From assembly GCF_019879105.1 (NCBI RefSeq), contig NZ_CP082249.1, forward strand, positions 3,596,001 through 3,660,000: a stretch of 64,000 nt of DNA, in the 5' to 3' direction. Below are positions 24,652 to 33,193 of this stretch, piece after piece. How positions within the stretch are numbered: the first letter of the stretch is position 1; each line of letters starts with the position of its first letter. This DNA is from Natrinema sp. SYSU A 869 (GTDB taxonomy: Archaea; Halobacteriota; Halobacteria; Halobacteriales; Natrialbaceae). The notes under the pieces were generated by a model. It was not told the DNA's origin, did no database searches, and was given only the letters and a program-made list of their open reading frames with translations. A program made the position numbers and the translations under genes.

Positions 24652-26115
24652 GTGAGCGAGCACGCCGCCGACCGTCGCGAAGACGGATCCGAGCGCACCG
24701 TCTCCGTTGCCGACTCCGATCGCACCAGTCGCGAAACCGACGGTGCTCGAGTTACCAGACGGCGGCTGCTCTGTGCTGCGGGGACTGCCGGAACGATCGG
24801 TCTCGCCGGCTGTGCTGGACGACGGTATCGGTCGCCATCGGACTGTTCCGCCGTCGCTGCCGCTGCCGAAACCGCAGACGGGTACGTCCCGCTGCCCGCG
24901 GACGAGGACATCTCGATGTTTCGGCGCGGACTGCGCCGCTACGGCTACTATCCGGACGAGACCGTTCCGTCCGACGTTCGCGTCGACTGGTCGTTCCCCA
25001 CCAACCGTATCGGACACACGGCGGCCAAGTCGACGCCCCGACCGACGCCGGACGGCGAAACGATTCTCGTCGCGAGCGATACCGGCCGGATCGACGCCGT
25101 CACACCGAGTGGCGAGCGCCGCTGGCGTATCGATACCGGTGCCTCCAGAAGCCTCGGGTTTCATGGAACGCCGGCGATCGTCGACGGCACCGCCTATATC
25201 GGCGGCTACGACGGCGATTGCTACGCCGTCGATATCGACTCCGGCGACGTGATCTGGCGAACGTCCGCGCGCGAGTTCGGCGGCGCGATCGCGATCGGCT
25301 CGAGTCCCGCCTATATCGACGGCAACCTGTACCTGCTCGCCGAGTACAGCGATCCCGCCAGCGGCACGCTCTGGGAGCTCGACGCCGCGACCGGGAATCC
25401 GACCTGGAGCGACGACCGCCTCTGGGGGATGCCCCACCCCTCGCCGGCGATCGACTGCGAGACCGGTCGGCTCGTAACCGGGTCGAACGACGGCGTCGTC
25501 TACTGCTGGGAGTTCCCCTCCCTCGAGTTCGCCTGGTCGTTTCAGGCCAGCGGCGAGGGCGGCCCCGACGGCGAACCGATGGCAGATGGCCGATTCAATC
25601 TCGGCGCACAGATCAAGGGGACGATCCCGACCTACGACGGCGCGGCGTTCGTCGGCTCCTGGGACAGCCACTTCTACCGGCTCAACCTCGCGGACGGCAG
25701 CGAGGAGTGGTCGTTCGAGACCGGAAATATCGTCATGTCGAATCCGGCGATCGATCCCCAGCAGGGGGTCATCTACATCGGGAGCGACGACCACCACGTG
25801 TACGCGCTCGATACCGAGACCGGCGACGAACTGTGGTCGGCGGACGTCGGCGGTCGCGTCATCGGATCGATAACCGCGACGGCCGAGACGATCCTCGTCG
25901 GCTCCTACGATACGCACCTGTACGCCCTCGACCGGGCGACCGGCGACCGGCGCTGGCGAGTCGAAAACCGCGGCCACGTCACCAGCGGTGCGATCCCGCA
26001 GGGCGACCGGATCTACTACGCCGAGCGCGGCATCTTCTCGAACTACTACGACGATGACGAGGAGACGGTGCTTGAGAAGCCCGGCCGCGCCTACTGTCTC
26101 GTTCCGGATGAATGA
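24652..26115 (+). CDS. PQQ-repeat beta-propeller lipoprotein, Tat-exported
   Basis: 487 residues from GTG 24652, four bases after the maeB stop. A twin-arginine signal (TRRRLLCAAGTAGTIGLAGC) ends in a lipobox cysteine, so the protein should be exported folded and lipid-anchored outside the membrane. The mature part has several PQQ-like blades, each ending in W-x-x-D/E-T-G patterns such as YAVDIDSGDVIWRT, YALDTETGDELWSA and YALDRATGDRRWRV. No PQQ-dehydrogenase catalytic residues are evident, so a binding or scaffold role fits better. Probably co-transcribed with maeB. Confidence 0.85.
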   Translation: MSEHAADRREDGSERTVSVADSDRTSRETDGARVTRRRLLCAAGTAGTIGLAGCAGRRYRSPSDCSAVAAAAETADGYVPLPADEDISMFRRGLRRYGYYPDETVPSDVRVDWSFPTNRIGHTAAKSTPRPTPDGETILVASDTGRIDAVTPSGERRWRIDTGASRSLGFHGTPAIVDGTAYIGGYDGDCYAVDIDSGDVIWRTSAREFGGAIAIGSSPAYIDGNLYLLAEYSDPASGTLWELDAATGNPTWSDDRLWGMPHPSPAIDCETGRLVTGSNDGVVYCWEFPSLEFAWSFQASGEGGPDGEPMADGRFNLGAQIKGTIPTYDGAAFVGSWDSHFYRLNLADGSEEWSFETGNIVMSNPAIDPQQGVIYIGSDDHHVYALDTETGDELWSADVGGRVIGSITATAETILVGSYDTHLYALDRATGDRRWRVENRGHVTSGAIPQGDRIYYAERGIFSNYYDDDEETVLEKPGRAYCLVPDE

Positions 26116-26187
26116 GTACGGTCTACTTCAGTCACCGCGAGCGAAGCCGGAGGCTGAGTGAGCGGGCCGACGACTGATGTGGAGGCC

Positions 26188-26270
26188 CCGAAGGGGCCGG
26201 AGCGGAGGGAGGGGTGCTTTTCATCGACGTTTTGCCGAGGGCGCGGCTTTGCCGCGCCCGCAGAGCAAAA
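26188..26270 (+). terminator. Strong hairpins between the PQQ-like gene and rps8e
   Basis: GGCCCC-GAA-GGGGCC lies near 26184-26198. A long imperfect hairpin, TTTTGC...GGGCGCGGC-TTT-GCCGCGCCC...GCAAAA, spans 26230-26270. Such structures may end the upstream transcript or represent a REP-like repeat. The S8e promoter follows. Confidence 0.5.
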
Positions 26271-26315
26271 GGTCGTAGCAGTGCATTCAAGTATACGCCC
26301 GGATTTTTATCGGGT

Positions 26316-26687
26316 ATGCAAGATCAGGGACGCTCTACGCGCAAACGAACCGGTGGCCGACTGAAGAACGTTCGAAAACGACGCAAGAACGAACTCGGTC
26401 GCCTCCCGACCGAGACGGAGGTCGGCGAACAGCGATTCCGGACCGTCGACGCTCGCGGAAACGTCACGAAGACCCGAGCGCTCTCGACGGACGTCGCGAG
26501 CGTCAACAAGGGCGACGAGACGGTCTCCGCGGAGATCGAGGACGTCGTCGAGAACGACGCTAACCCGAACTACATCCGCCGGAACATCATCACGAAGGGA
26601 GCCGTCATCGAGACGAGCGAGGGGCAAGCCCGCGTCACCTCCCGTCCCGGACAGACCGGTCAGGTCAACGCCGTACTCCTCGATTAA
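26316..26687 (+). CDS. rps8e: Ribosomal protein S8e
   Basis: 123 residues starting MQDQGRSTRKRTGGRLKNVR. It has the S8e signature RKNELGRLPTETEVG and the conserved end ITKGAVIETSEGQARVTSRP, then GQTGQVNAVLL. It is a small-subunit protein shared by archaea and eukaryotes. The length is normal. It stands alone here, with an aldo-keto reductase gene convergent. The ATG at 26316 is preceded by A/T-rich sequence (TATACG, TTTTTAT). Confidence 0.96.
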   Translation: MQDQGRSTRKRTGGRLKNVRKRRKNELGRLPTETEVGEQRFRTVDARGNVTKTRALSTDVASVNKGDETVSAEIEDVVENDANPNYIRRNIITKGAVIETSEGQARVTSRPGQTGQVNAVLLD

Positions 26688-26793
26688 CGCGACCTGGTTT
26701 TCGGTTCACTGCGATTCGTGACAGTGTCGTTCAATAGCGGGTAGTATCCCTGTCGCTGCTGTTGCCGTCGGTAGCTCCACGCCTCGCGTCGTG

Positions 26794-27777
26794 TCACACG
26801 TCCCCAATATCGGGGTTCCAGACGGGCGTGATCGGATCCTCCAGTCGTTCGAGTTCCCCATCACTGAGAGTAACGTCGAGTGCGCCGGCAGTATCCTCGA
26901 GGTGGGCGATCGTCCGCGGGCCGACGATCGGTGCGTCGACGGTATCTTTGTGGAGCAACCAGGCGAGCGACACTTGTGCCGGCGTCGCATCGTGGGCGTC
27001 GGCGATATCACGGACCTGCTCGAGAACGTCCCAGTTCGCCTCGGTGAACCGTTTCTGCATGAATTCATCCGTCGCGGCACGGCCTGAGTCCGGCTCCTCG
27101 TCCCGTTCGTATTTCCCGGTCAGGAAGCCGCCGGCCAGCGGCGACCACGGAATAACCCCGATGTCTTGGTCGGCACACAGCGGCAACACGTTCGCCTCTT
27201 CGTGGCGGTCGACGAGGTTGTACTCACACTGCATCGAGACGAAGCGCTCGTAGTTGTCGACGTCGGCCGCGTGCAGTGCCTTCATCAGTTTCCAGGCCGG
27301 CATCGTGCTTGCGCCGACGTACCGTACTTTGCCCACCTCGACGAGCCGGTCGAGCGCCGAGAGCGTCTCCTTGATCGGCGTCTCGTCGTCCCAGCGGTGG
27401 ATCTGATAGAGGTCGATGGAGCCGGTTCCCAGCCGATCGAGGCTGGCATCGGCCTGTTCGAGCACATGTTTACGGGAGAGGCCCTGTCCGTTCGGTCCCT
27501 CATGCATCCGACCGTATACCTTCGTCGCGACGACGAGTTCCGACCGGTCTCGGTCCGCATCGGCGAGGGCGTTTCCGAGGATTTCCTCACTCTCACCGCT
27601 CGAGTAGACGTTTGCCGTATCGAAGAAGGTGATGCCGAGCTCGAGCGCGCGATCGATCACCGCGTGGGCCTGCTCGCGGTCGTGGACCATCCAGGGCTGG
27701 TCGGTCCCGAAGTTCATACAGCCGAGGCAGAGCCGAGAGATGTCCAGTCCCGTCTCACCGAGGCGCGTGTACTCCAT
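26794..27777 (-). CDS. Aldo/keto reductase (327 aa)
   Basis: Starts MEYTRLGETGLDISRLCLG at 27777. The catalytic tetrad is visible: FFDTANVYSSG (Asp, Tyr), VVATKVYG (Lys) and LYQIHRWD (His). The NADPH-binding end IVGPRTIAHLEDTAGALDV is also present. It belongs to the YajO/voltage-channel-beta-like subgroup and would reduce aldehydes or ketones with NADPH; the natural substrate is unknown. A TATA-like GTTAAAG about 28 bp upstream supports this start over one 13 codons earlier. An IS200/IS605 element inserted about 100 bp upstream and may affect its promoter. Confidence 0.88.
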   Translation of the reverse strand: MEYTRLGETGLDISRLCLGCMNFGTDQPWMVHDREQAHAVIDRALELGITFFDTANVYSSGESEEILGNALADADRDRSELVVATKVYGRMHEGPNGQGLSRKHVLEQADASLDRLGTGSIDLYQIHRWDDETPIKETLSALDRLVEVGKVRYVGASTMPAWKLMKALHAADVDNYERFVSMQCEYNLVDRHEEANVLPLCADQDIGVIPWSPLAGGFLTGKYERDEEPDSGRAATDEFMQKRFTEANWDVLEQVRDIADAHDATPAQVSLAWLLHKDTVDAPIVGPRTIAHLEDTAGALDVTLSDGELERLEDPITPVWNPDIGDV

Positions 27778-28027
27778 GCCGTCATCCTTCGTCCTGACGC
27801 GGGTTAAAGCCGCCATGGAGTCCCTCGAGCACTGATACGATGAAAACGAGTCACGGGTCCGCCGATTCCGGTCTTGGGCGGTGATACAGAGCGATAGCGC
27901 ATACCTCCGTCTTTAGGCGGAGGTCAAGCAATAGGCATTGTGTTAATTCACGAGTCTCCGCTACTGCTTGATTTCCCACTCTTCACCGATGGTATTAAGA
28001 CGGTATGAACTATAGTATGCAACACGG

Positions 28028-28411
28028 ATGAAGACTACACGGCACGCGACCTACAACCTCAACTACCACATCGTGTGGTCGCCGAAGTACCGCCAGTCGG
28101 TATTCGTCAACGAGGTCGCTGACCGTGTGCGAAACATCCTCCACGAAATCGCTGACGAGAAGGGAGTAGAGATACTCGACATAACCGTCCAACCCGACCA
28201 CATCCATCTGTTCGTCAGTAGCCCGCCGAAACACGCTCCCTCGCTTCTCGCTAACTGGTTCAAGGGAATTTCCTCGCGGAAATATAACCACCGCTACGCC
28301 GATAACGAGAGTGAGAAGATTCGATGGGCGCGAGGCTACTACGCAGGGACGGCGGGGAACGTCTCCAGCGAAACGGTTCAGGACTACATCCAGCGTCAAC
28401 AGAACTCATGA
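28028..28411 (+). CDS. tnpA: IS200/IS605 TnpA, HUH-type Y1 transposase
   Basis: 127 residues. YHIVWSPKYRQSVF begins the ferredoxin-like fold; the HUH motif is DHIHLFVS and the catalytic tyrosine sits in VQDYIQRQ. The length is standard. It cuts and rejoins single-stranded DNA at the hairpin ends in a peel-and-paste cycle. It is followed by tnpB in the same direction with a 61-bp gap. Likely active, as the frame and both ends are intact. Confidence 0.94.
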   Translation: MKTTRHATYNLNYHIVWSPKYRQSVFVNEVADRVRNILHEIADEKGVEILDITVQPDHIHLFVSSPPKHAPSLLANWFKGISSRKYNHRYADNESEKIRWARGYYAGTAGNVSSETVQDYIQRQQNS

Positions 28412-28472
28412 ATTCTGTTTGGCCCACGAGAAACGCGGCGTGTTTCTCGGGACGTCACGAGGAGGGTGACAC

Positions 28473-29711
28473 ATGACGGAACTCACCAAGACGCTGGAAC
28501 TGAAACTAGTCGACCCGAACGCCCACAAGCAGAGGAAACTCCGTGAGACGCGGGACGCCTACCAGCAAGCCCTCGCGGATGCGTTCAACGCTGGTTGTAC
28601 CACCCAGACCGAAGCGAACGACGTAGTGGTTTACTACGACTTGAGCGGGTACGCGAAGAACGCACTCAAGAAGTACGTCCCGCAACTCACGACGACCTAC
28701 AACGCGGGCGAACTTCACGACGACCACCCCGTTCGCTTCACCAACGAAGGACTGCGCCTCGACCACAAGCCCGAGAACGCTATCGAGTGGTACGTCAAAA
28801 TCCCCCATCACGAAGACTATCACCTCTGGATGCCAGCACAATCGAATCCCGAACAGCGAGGTTGGCTGGAAGCGTTGAACGCGGGAGACGCCAAGATGGG
28901 CGAGAGTCGCCTATTCGAGCGGGACGGGATGTGGTATCTCCACGTCACCGCCACCCGTGACGTGGAGGAACGCTCCGATGAATCCGCCGAAGAACGGACG
29001 CCTATCGGAATAGACATCGGGGAAGCGTCACTCGTCACGGTGTGTCACCGTGATGACCACGGTTCTCCGACCCGCCCCGAACTATGGGCTGACGAGGGGA
29101 AGACCGTTCGCCGGCTCCGCAAAACCCACTTCACCGCCGCGCGACGGCTTCAGGAGCGCGGAAGTGAACGTATGGTGGAGTCCTACGGTGATGACCTGTG
29201 GGCGCAGATTGACGATGTGTTCCACCGTGTGACCCGCGAAGTCGTGGAGTATGCCGAGGCGGTCGAGAATCCCGTGCTCGTTCTTGAAGACCTAACGTAT
29301 ATTCGGGAGTCGATGGACTACGGCGAGTACATGAATCGCCGTCTCCACGGTTGGGGATTCGCCAAACTCCACGCCCAGATACGCTACAAAGCCGTCGAGA
29401 AGGGTATCCCCGTCGAAATGGTGAATCCGTACAACACATCGAAGGAGTGCCATTCGTGCGGTGAAGTGGGGTATCGTCCAAAGCAGGCGACGTTCAAATG
29501 CACGAACGACGACTGTTGGATGGGCGAGTACCAAGCGGACGTGAACGGCGCGATAAACATCGCAGACCGCTACCTCAGCGGAGAGAGTCGTTTCAGAGAA
29601 CACACGGACGACGATGACTCGGCTGAGGATGGGGCGCGTTTGACCGCGCCACAAGACAGCCAAGCCGATGCTGAAACCCAGCAGAAGACGTTTGGAACAT
29701 ATGCGTCTTGA
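28473..29711 (+). CDS. tnpB: TnpB, RNA-guided DNA nuclease (intact)
   Basis: 412 residues. The N-terminal part starts MTELTKTLELKLVDPNAHKQ. The RuvC-like nuclease acids are in GIDIGEASLVTV (Asp), VLEDLTYIRES (Glu) and YQADVNGAIN (Asp), with a zinc finger CHSCGEVGY...CTNDDC between. TnpB proteins are ancestors of Cas12 and use an omega RNA made from the element's right end to cut the empty donor site. The omega RNA should overlap the 3' end of this gene and the hairpins at 29740-29776. Compared with the frameshifted copy at 2.1 kb it keeps an extra C-terminal tail. Confidence 0.93.
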   Translation: MTELTKTLELKLVDPNAHKQRKLRETRDAYQQALADAFNAGCTTQTEANDVVVYYDLSGYAKNALKKYVPQLTTTYNAGELHDDHPVRFTNEGLRLDHKPENAIEWYVKIPHHEDYHLWMPAQSNPEQRGWLEALNAGDAKMGESRLFERDGMWYLHVTATRDVEERSDESAEERTPIGIDIGEASLVTVCHRDDHGSPTRPELWADEGKTVRRLRKTHFTAARRLQERGSERMVESYGDDLWAQIDDVFHRVTREVVEYAEAVENPVLVLEDLTYIRESMDYGEYMNRRLHGWGFAKLHAQIRYKAVEKGIPVEMVNPYNTSKECHSCGEVGYRPKQATFKCTNDDCWMGEYQADVNGAINIADRYLSGESRFREHTDDDDSAEDGARLTAPQDSQADAETQQKTFGTYAS

Positions 29712-29786
29712 AACCATAGGGTCGTTGCACTCGGCCTGAAATCTCGTGGCGAGATTCCCGCGTCTTCAGGCGCGGGAGGAGGTCAA

Positions 29787-30782
29787 TCAGGGCCGCGGTG
29801 CCGCCTTCTGGAGTGCCGTCTCGGCGATGTTGCCGCCGTAGTCGGCGCTTCGGGACAGCGAGTCGATGATCAGTCCCAGCGACTGGGCCTGTGCGGGCTC
29901 GAGATCGCGGAGCATGTCGTCGATCTGGCGGGTATGTTCATCGATATCGACGACGGCTGCGAGCGCGTCGTGCCCGAGCCGGTTGGCTTCGTCAGCTTCC
30001 TCGGCGAACAGCGCGTCCATCGACTGCTCGAAGACGGTCGCGGCTTCGGCGTGGAGGCCGTGGATGGCGTCGGCTACGTCAGCGGGGAGGTCATCGAGCT
30101 TGAGCGCGATGTCACTGATCTTAACGGCGTGGTCGGCGATCCGCTCGAGTTGGCGGGCGCTCGAGTGAAAGTCGAAACAAGCTTCGCGGGAGACCCCTAG
30201 TTCCTCGACGGCACGCGGCGATCGCAGCGTCGCGCGAAAGATTCGCGAGACGACCAGCCAGAGGCGATCGACGTCGTCATCGCGATCGATCACGTCGTAG
30301 GCGATATCGTCGTCGTTCTCGATCAGCGCCGTCACCGCGTCCTTGAGCATCGATTGGGCGATCAGGCGCATGCGCGTGACGGCGTTGACGATCGACAGCT
30401 CCGAGGAGTCGAGCAGGTCCTGAATGACCACGCTGTCGCTGGTCTCCTCGAGCACTTCGACACCGACGAGTCGCTGGGTCGCATCGCGGATCGCGCTCCG
30501 TTGCTCGGTCGTGATCCGTCCTGCCTCGAGCGAGATGACGTCGAACCCGCTGACGTACATCGTCATCACGGCCCGCATCAGTTCCTCGTCCTCAAGCCCC
30601 GATACGTCCAGCGTCCCTTCTTGGCGTCGGGTCTCGCGTTCGGGTGTCAAGAGGAGTTCGTCCCCTTCGGGATAGAATTCGACTGTGGTACCGCTGCTGA
30701 CGTCGTTATCCGTCGCCCAGGTCTTCGGCAACGAGACGGTGAAGGTCGACCCACCTGTGACCTGCACTTTTCGCGTCTCCAT
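29787..30782 (-). CDS. PhoU-domain regulator with N-terminal AbrB-like domain
   Basis: 331 residues from ATG 30782. The first 45 (METRKVQVTGGSTFTVSLPK, TWATDNDVSSGTTVEFYP) are an AbrB/SpoVT DNA-binding domain. The rest is two three-helix PhoU repeats with RMRLIAQSMLKDAV and ARQLERIADHAVKISDIALK. Haloarchaeal PhoU-like proteins of this build control phosphate uptake genes. A TATA-like TTTATATT lies 27 bp before the ATG. The transposon right end begins at the stop codon, so the natural terminator may be displaced. A polyphosphate kinase remnant lies 0.7 kb upstream. Confidence 0.88.
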   Translation of the reverse strand: METRKVQVTGGSTFTVSLPKTWATDNDVSSGTTVEFYPEGDELLLTPERETRRQEGTLDVSGLEDEELMRAVMTMYVSGFDVISLEAGRITTEQRSAIRDATQRLVGVEVLEETSDSVVIQDLLDSSELSIVNAVTRMRLIAQSMLKDAVTALIENDDDIAYDVIDRDDDVDRLWLVVSRIFRATLRSPRAVEELGVSREACFDFHSSARQLERIADHAVKISDIALKLDDLPADVADAIHGLHAEAATVFEQSMDALFAEEADEANRLGHDALAAVVDIDEHTRQIDDMLRDLEPAQAQSLGLIIDSLSRSADYGGNIAETALQKAAPRP

Positions 30783-31027
30783 ACGACCCGCTTCCGACTG
30801 CAACAATATAAATCCACTAGTCTATAGAGTGGTAGAGAATGTCGACTTCTGCCAGCAGACGGCCTGTCTAATGTATTTTGGCCCCTATTGGTTAGTATAT
30901 ATACATCGATAACTGTTGCCATATATAGGTATATATAGAAATGGGTCACGATCGAGTCACGATCGCTATGCGACCGAAATCAAACGGTATCAGCGACGCG
31001 CGACTCGCGCCGCGATGATACCGCGGG
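30783..31027. other. A/T-rich intergenic region upstream of the PhoU-like gene
   Basis: No gene. It contains TATATA-rich runs near 30893-30940 and a direct repeat GTCACGATCG at 30945-30954 and again 11 bp on. It holds the phoU-like promoter near 30805-30812. Nothing else is recognised. Confidence 0.4.
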
Positions 31028-31255
31028 CTATCGGACGTCGGCGAGATCGACGATGGCTTGGACGTCCGCCGAGAGCCACGTCGTCATCCGCTCCGAGTCG
31101 GAACACGTCCGCGGCGTGATCGTACACCGATCGGGCCGGTCCTCGTATCGGACGACGATCGACTCGAGGTCGGTCTCGTCGGTCGAGTACTGCGTGGCCG
31201 TGGCCAGTCGCTGTCGGGGTGACCGATCGCCGTAACCGCCGGTGGATCCGTTCAT
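31028..31255 (-). CDS. DUF7511-like small haloarchaeal protein (75 aa)
   Basis: ATG at 31255. The core LESIVVRYEDRPDRCTITPR, then SDSERMTTWLSADVQAIVDL and ADVR matches a small haloarchaea-specific family in which a VxYEDRPDxCT strand is followed by W(I/L)(S/T)A and a short closing helix. The first 25 residues are variable. Function unknown. It is a single gene with intergenic DNA on both sides. The family name is recalled, not searched. Confidence 0.65.
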   Translation of the reverse strand: MNGSTGGYGDRSPRQRLATATQYSTDETDLESIVVRYEDRPDRCTITPRTCSDSERMTTWLSADVQAIVDLADVR

Positions 31256-31526
31256 AGTTTGGAAACCTCGCCCGTACACGAATCGAGCGACGACACGTAC
31301 AAAGCGGCTGCTAATTGTGATATTGAGCGATCTATACGGTTATAGTTGCTCCGTATCGGTGCCGCCGCCGATGTGAATGGTGTCCGTACACCGAGAAATG
31401 GGTTGTTTCCCTCGAATGGCATCCGGTACGGCGGACGTATCGGAACGGAACCGAGAGTCACCAAACGAACGGCCCACGGGACGGGGACTGCGAACCACGC
31501 AGGTCCCGTCTCGCCGGTTGCCACGC
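31256..31526. other. Intergenic region, nothing recognised
   Basis: About 270 bp between the DUF7511-like gene and the polyphosphate kinase remnant. No coding frame, hairpin or repeat stands out. Confidence 0.4.
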
Positions 31527-31766
31527 CTACGGACGGGTGTTGTGCCGGACGTCGTCTAACGCGGATCGCATAAGCGTCTCGTGGACGTTGGTTGTCGGAC
31601 CGTCATCCGTTGGCTGACACCGGTCGTAGGTTCCGTCCGATCGCATCACCCATCTGTTCTGATCGTCCGAGAGCAGCGTCTCGAGGATACCATCGAGTCG
31701 GCACTGGAGCCGCGAATCGTCGATCGGCGTGATCGCCTCGACCCGGTTGTCGAGGTTGCGGGTCAT
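31527..31766 (-). pseudogene. ppk1: C-terminal fragment of polyphosphate kinase Ppk1
   Basis: 79 residues read MTRNLDNRVEAITPIDDSRL, then LDGILETLLSDDQNRWVMRS and DGTYDRCQP. In full-length Ppk1 (about 700-800 residues) this is the last part of the protein, where MTRNLDNRVE(A/V)xxPI is strongly conserved. All the catalytic domains are missing. The cut is next to the left end of a tnpB element (about 31785), so transposition or a linked deletion removed the rest. The ATG that opens the fragment is an internal methionine. Confidence 0.75.
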
Positions 31767-31784
31767 CTTCAGTCAGCGAGGAAA

Positions 31785-33170
31785 CCCTGCCGTTTACGAC
31801 GGGGAGGAATCGCGTACGCTCTGTTCCACGACTGGCAGTTACAGCCGGCTGACTTCCTAATGGAAGACGGTACTAATATAAATACAAGAGACTATATATG
31901 AAGTATGGTGGAGATCCGTCGCACTGTTGTCGTCAAACTCGACGTAGACGACAGCGACGCGACTCTCCTCCACGACACCATCGAGGAATATCTGTGGGCC
32001 GCCAACTATGTCGTCCGCGACGCGTGGCAAGACGAGTATAAGCCCACTTCAAAAACGAAACTCCACGACCGAACGTACTCGGATGTCCGCGAACAGACGC
32101 GGCTTCAAGCCAACCTCGTCCAATCGGCACGAAACAAGGCCGCTGAAGCTATCAAAAGCGTCGTCGCCCGGTGGAAGAACAGCAAGATGGCGTCGCAACC
32201 GAACTTTACGACGCCCTCGGTTCGCTACGATAAGCGAAGCGCCACGTTCCACGACGACCGGGTGTCGCTTTCGACCGTCAATGGACGAATCGAAGCCGAG
32301 TACGTCCTCCCACCGGAAGGCGACAATCCGCAAACGAAGTACCTCCGCCACGACGACTACGAGGTGACAGGAGCGACGTTACAGTACCGCGACATGACTG
32401 ATACTTTTATCTCCACATCGGAACGAAGGCCGACGTGGAGTCCGAGATACCGGACAACGGCGACACCGAGCACAGCACAGTCCTCGGCGTCGACCTCGGT
32501 ATCGAACAGATCGCCGTCACGTCGACCGGACTGTTCTGGAACGGCGACTACCTGAACCACCGTCGGCGGGAGTACGAGCGGATTCGCGGCACACTCCAAC
32601 AACTGGTACCGAATCAACCCACCGAACGATCAAACAGATGGGCGACCGCGAAACACGGTGGGCTGAAGACTACCTACACCGCGTTTCGAAAGCGATCGTT
32701 CACGAGGCCGTTTCGCACGGGTGCGATACAATCGCCTTCGAGGAACTAACGGACATCCGCGACCGGATGCCGGGTACAAAGAAGTTCCATGCATGGGCGT
32801 TCCGTCGGCTCTACGACTACGTAGCCTACAAGGCGGAAGCTGAACGGATCGACGTGACACAAATCGATCCAGCGTATACGAGCCAGCGGTGTTCGAAGTG
32901 CGGAACGACGCTACGGGAGAATCGCCCGTCGCAATCAGAGTTCTGCTGCCAGGAGTGCGGCTACGAAGTGAATGCGGATTACAATGCAGCGAAGAACATC
33001 GGGTTCAAGATGCTCCGTGCGGGGCAAACGTCCCCACACGGAGGGGCGACACGTCACCTCGCCCTGCAGTCGGGGACGCTGAACGTGAACAGCGAGTATT
33101 CGCCTGCCGACTAGTTTCGGCTAGAACGGAAGTCCACTGACAAGCTCCGCCCTTTAGGGCGGAGAAGGTG
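31785..33170 (+). mobile_element. IS1341-type element (tnpB only)
   Basis: The left end has a hairpin-like CCCTGCCG-TTTA-CGACGGGG segment near 31787-31807. The right end has CTCCGCCC-TTTA-GGGCGGAG (33145-33164), then AAGGTGA. The only gene is tnpB, broken twice. Its hairpins differ in sequence from the other two elements, so it belongs to another subgroup. It truncates ppk1 on its left and ends 24 bp before the phosphatase gene stop on its right. Confidence 0.72.
31905..33114 (+). pseudogene. tnpB: tnpB-like gene with two frameshifts
   Basis: Three frames in order make one protein. They read [20 protein letters not shown] to YRDMTDTF, then YLHIG...[15 protein letters not shown] to GTLQQ, then MGDRETRWAEDYLHRVS, FEELTDIRDRM, and a zinc finger CSKCGTTL...CCQECGYEVNADYNAAKNI. 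Breaks are at TTTT 32405-32408 and AA 32601-32602; one T and one A restore the frame. RuvC acids are all present. This TnpB differs from the other two in sequence and is nearer the shorter-guide IS1341 type. A TATA-like AATATAAAT lies about 30 bp upstream. Confidence 0.82.
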
Positions 33171-33193
33171 ACCCCGGAATCCCCCCTCATATC

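Larger units (their letters stand above)
27883..29786 (+). mobile_element. Complete IS200/IS605-family element (tnpA + tnpB)
   Basis: A left-end hairpin (CCTCCG, 8-nt loop, CGGAGG, 27905-27924) precedes tnpA. The right end has two stems, AATCTCG-TGG-CGAGATT (29740-29756) and CCCGCG...CGCGGG (29757-29776), then AGGAGGTCAA. Both genes are intact. The right end abuts the stop of the phoU-like gene. This is the only element in the window with a complete TnpA and could mobilise the tnpB-only relatives. Boundaries are good to a few bases. Confidence 0.85.

Noticed and set aside
24592-25977. 461-residue minus-strand frame opposite the PQQ-like gene
   Set aside because: The plus strand has clear beta-propeller motifs and a lipoprotein signal; the antisense frame is a by-product of GC-rich codon use.
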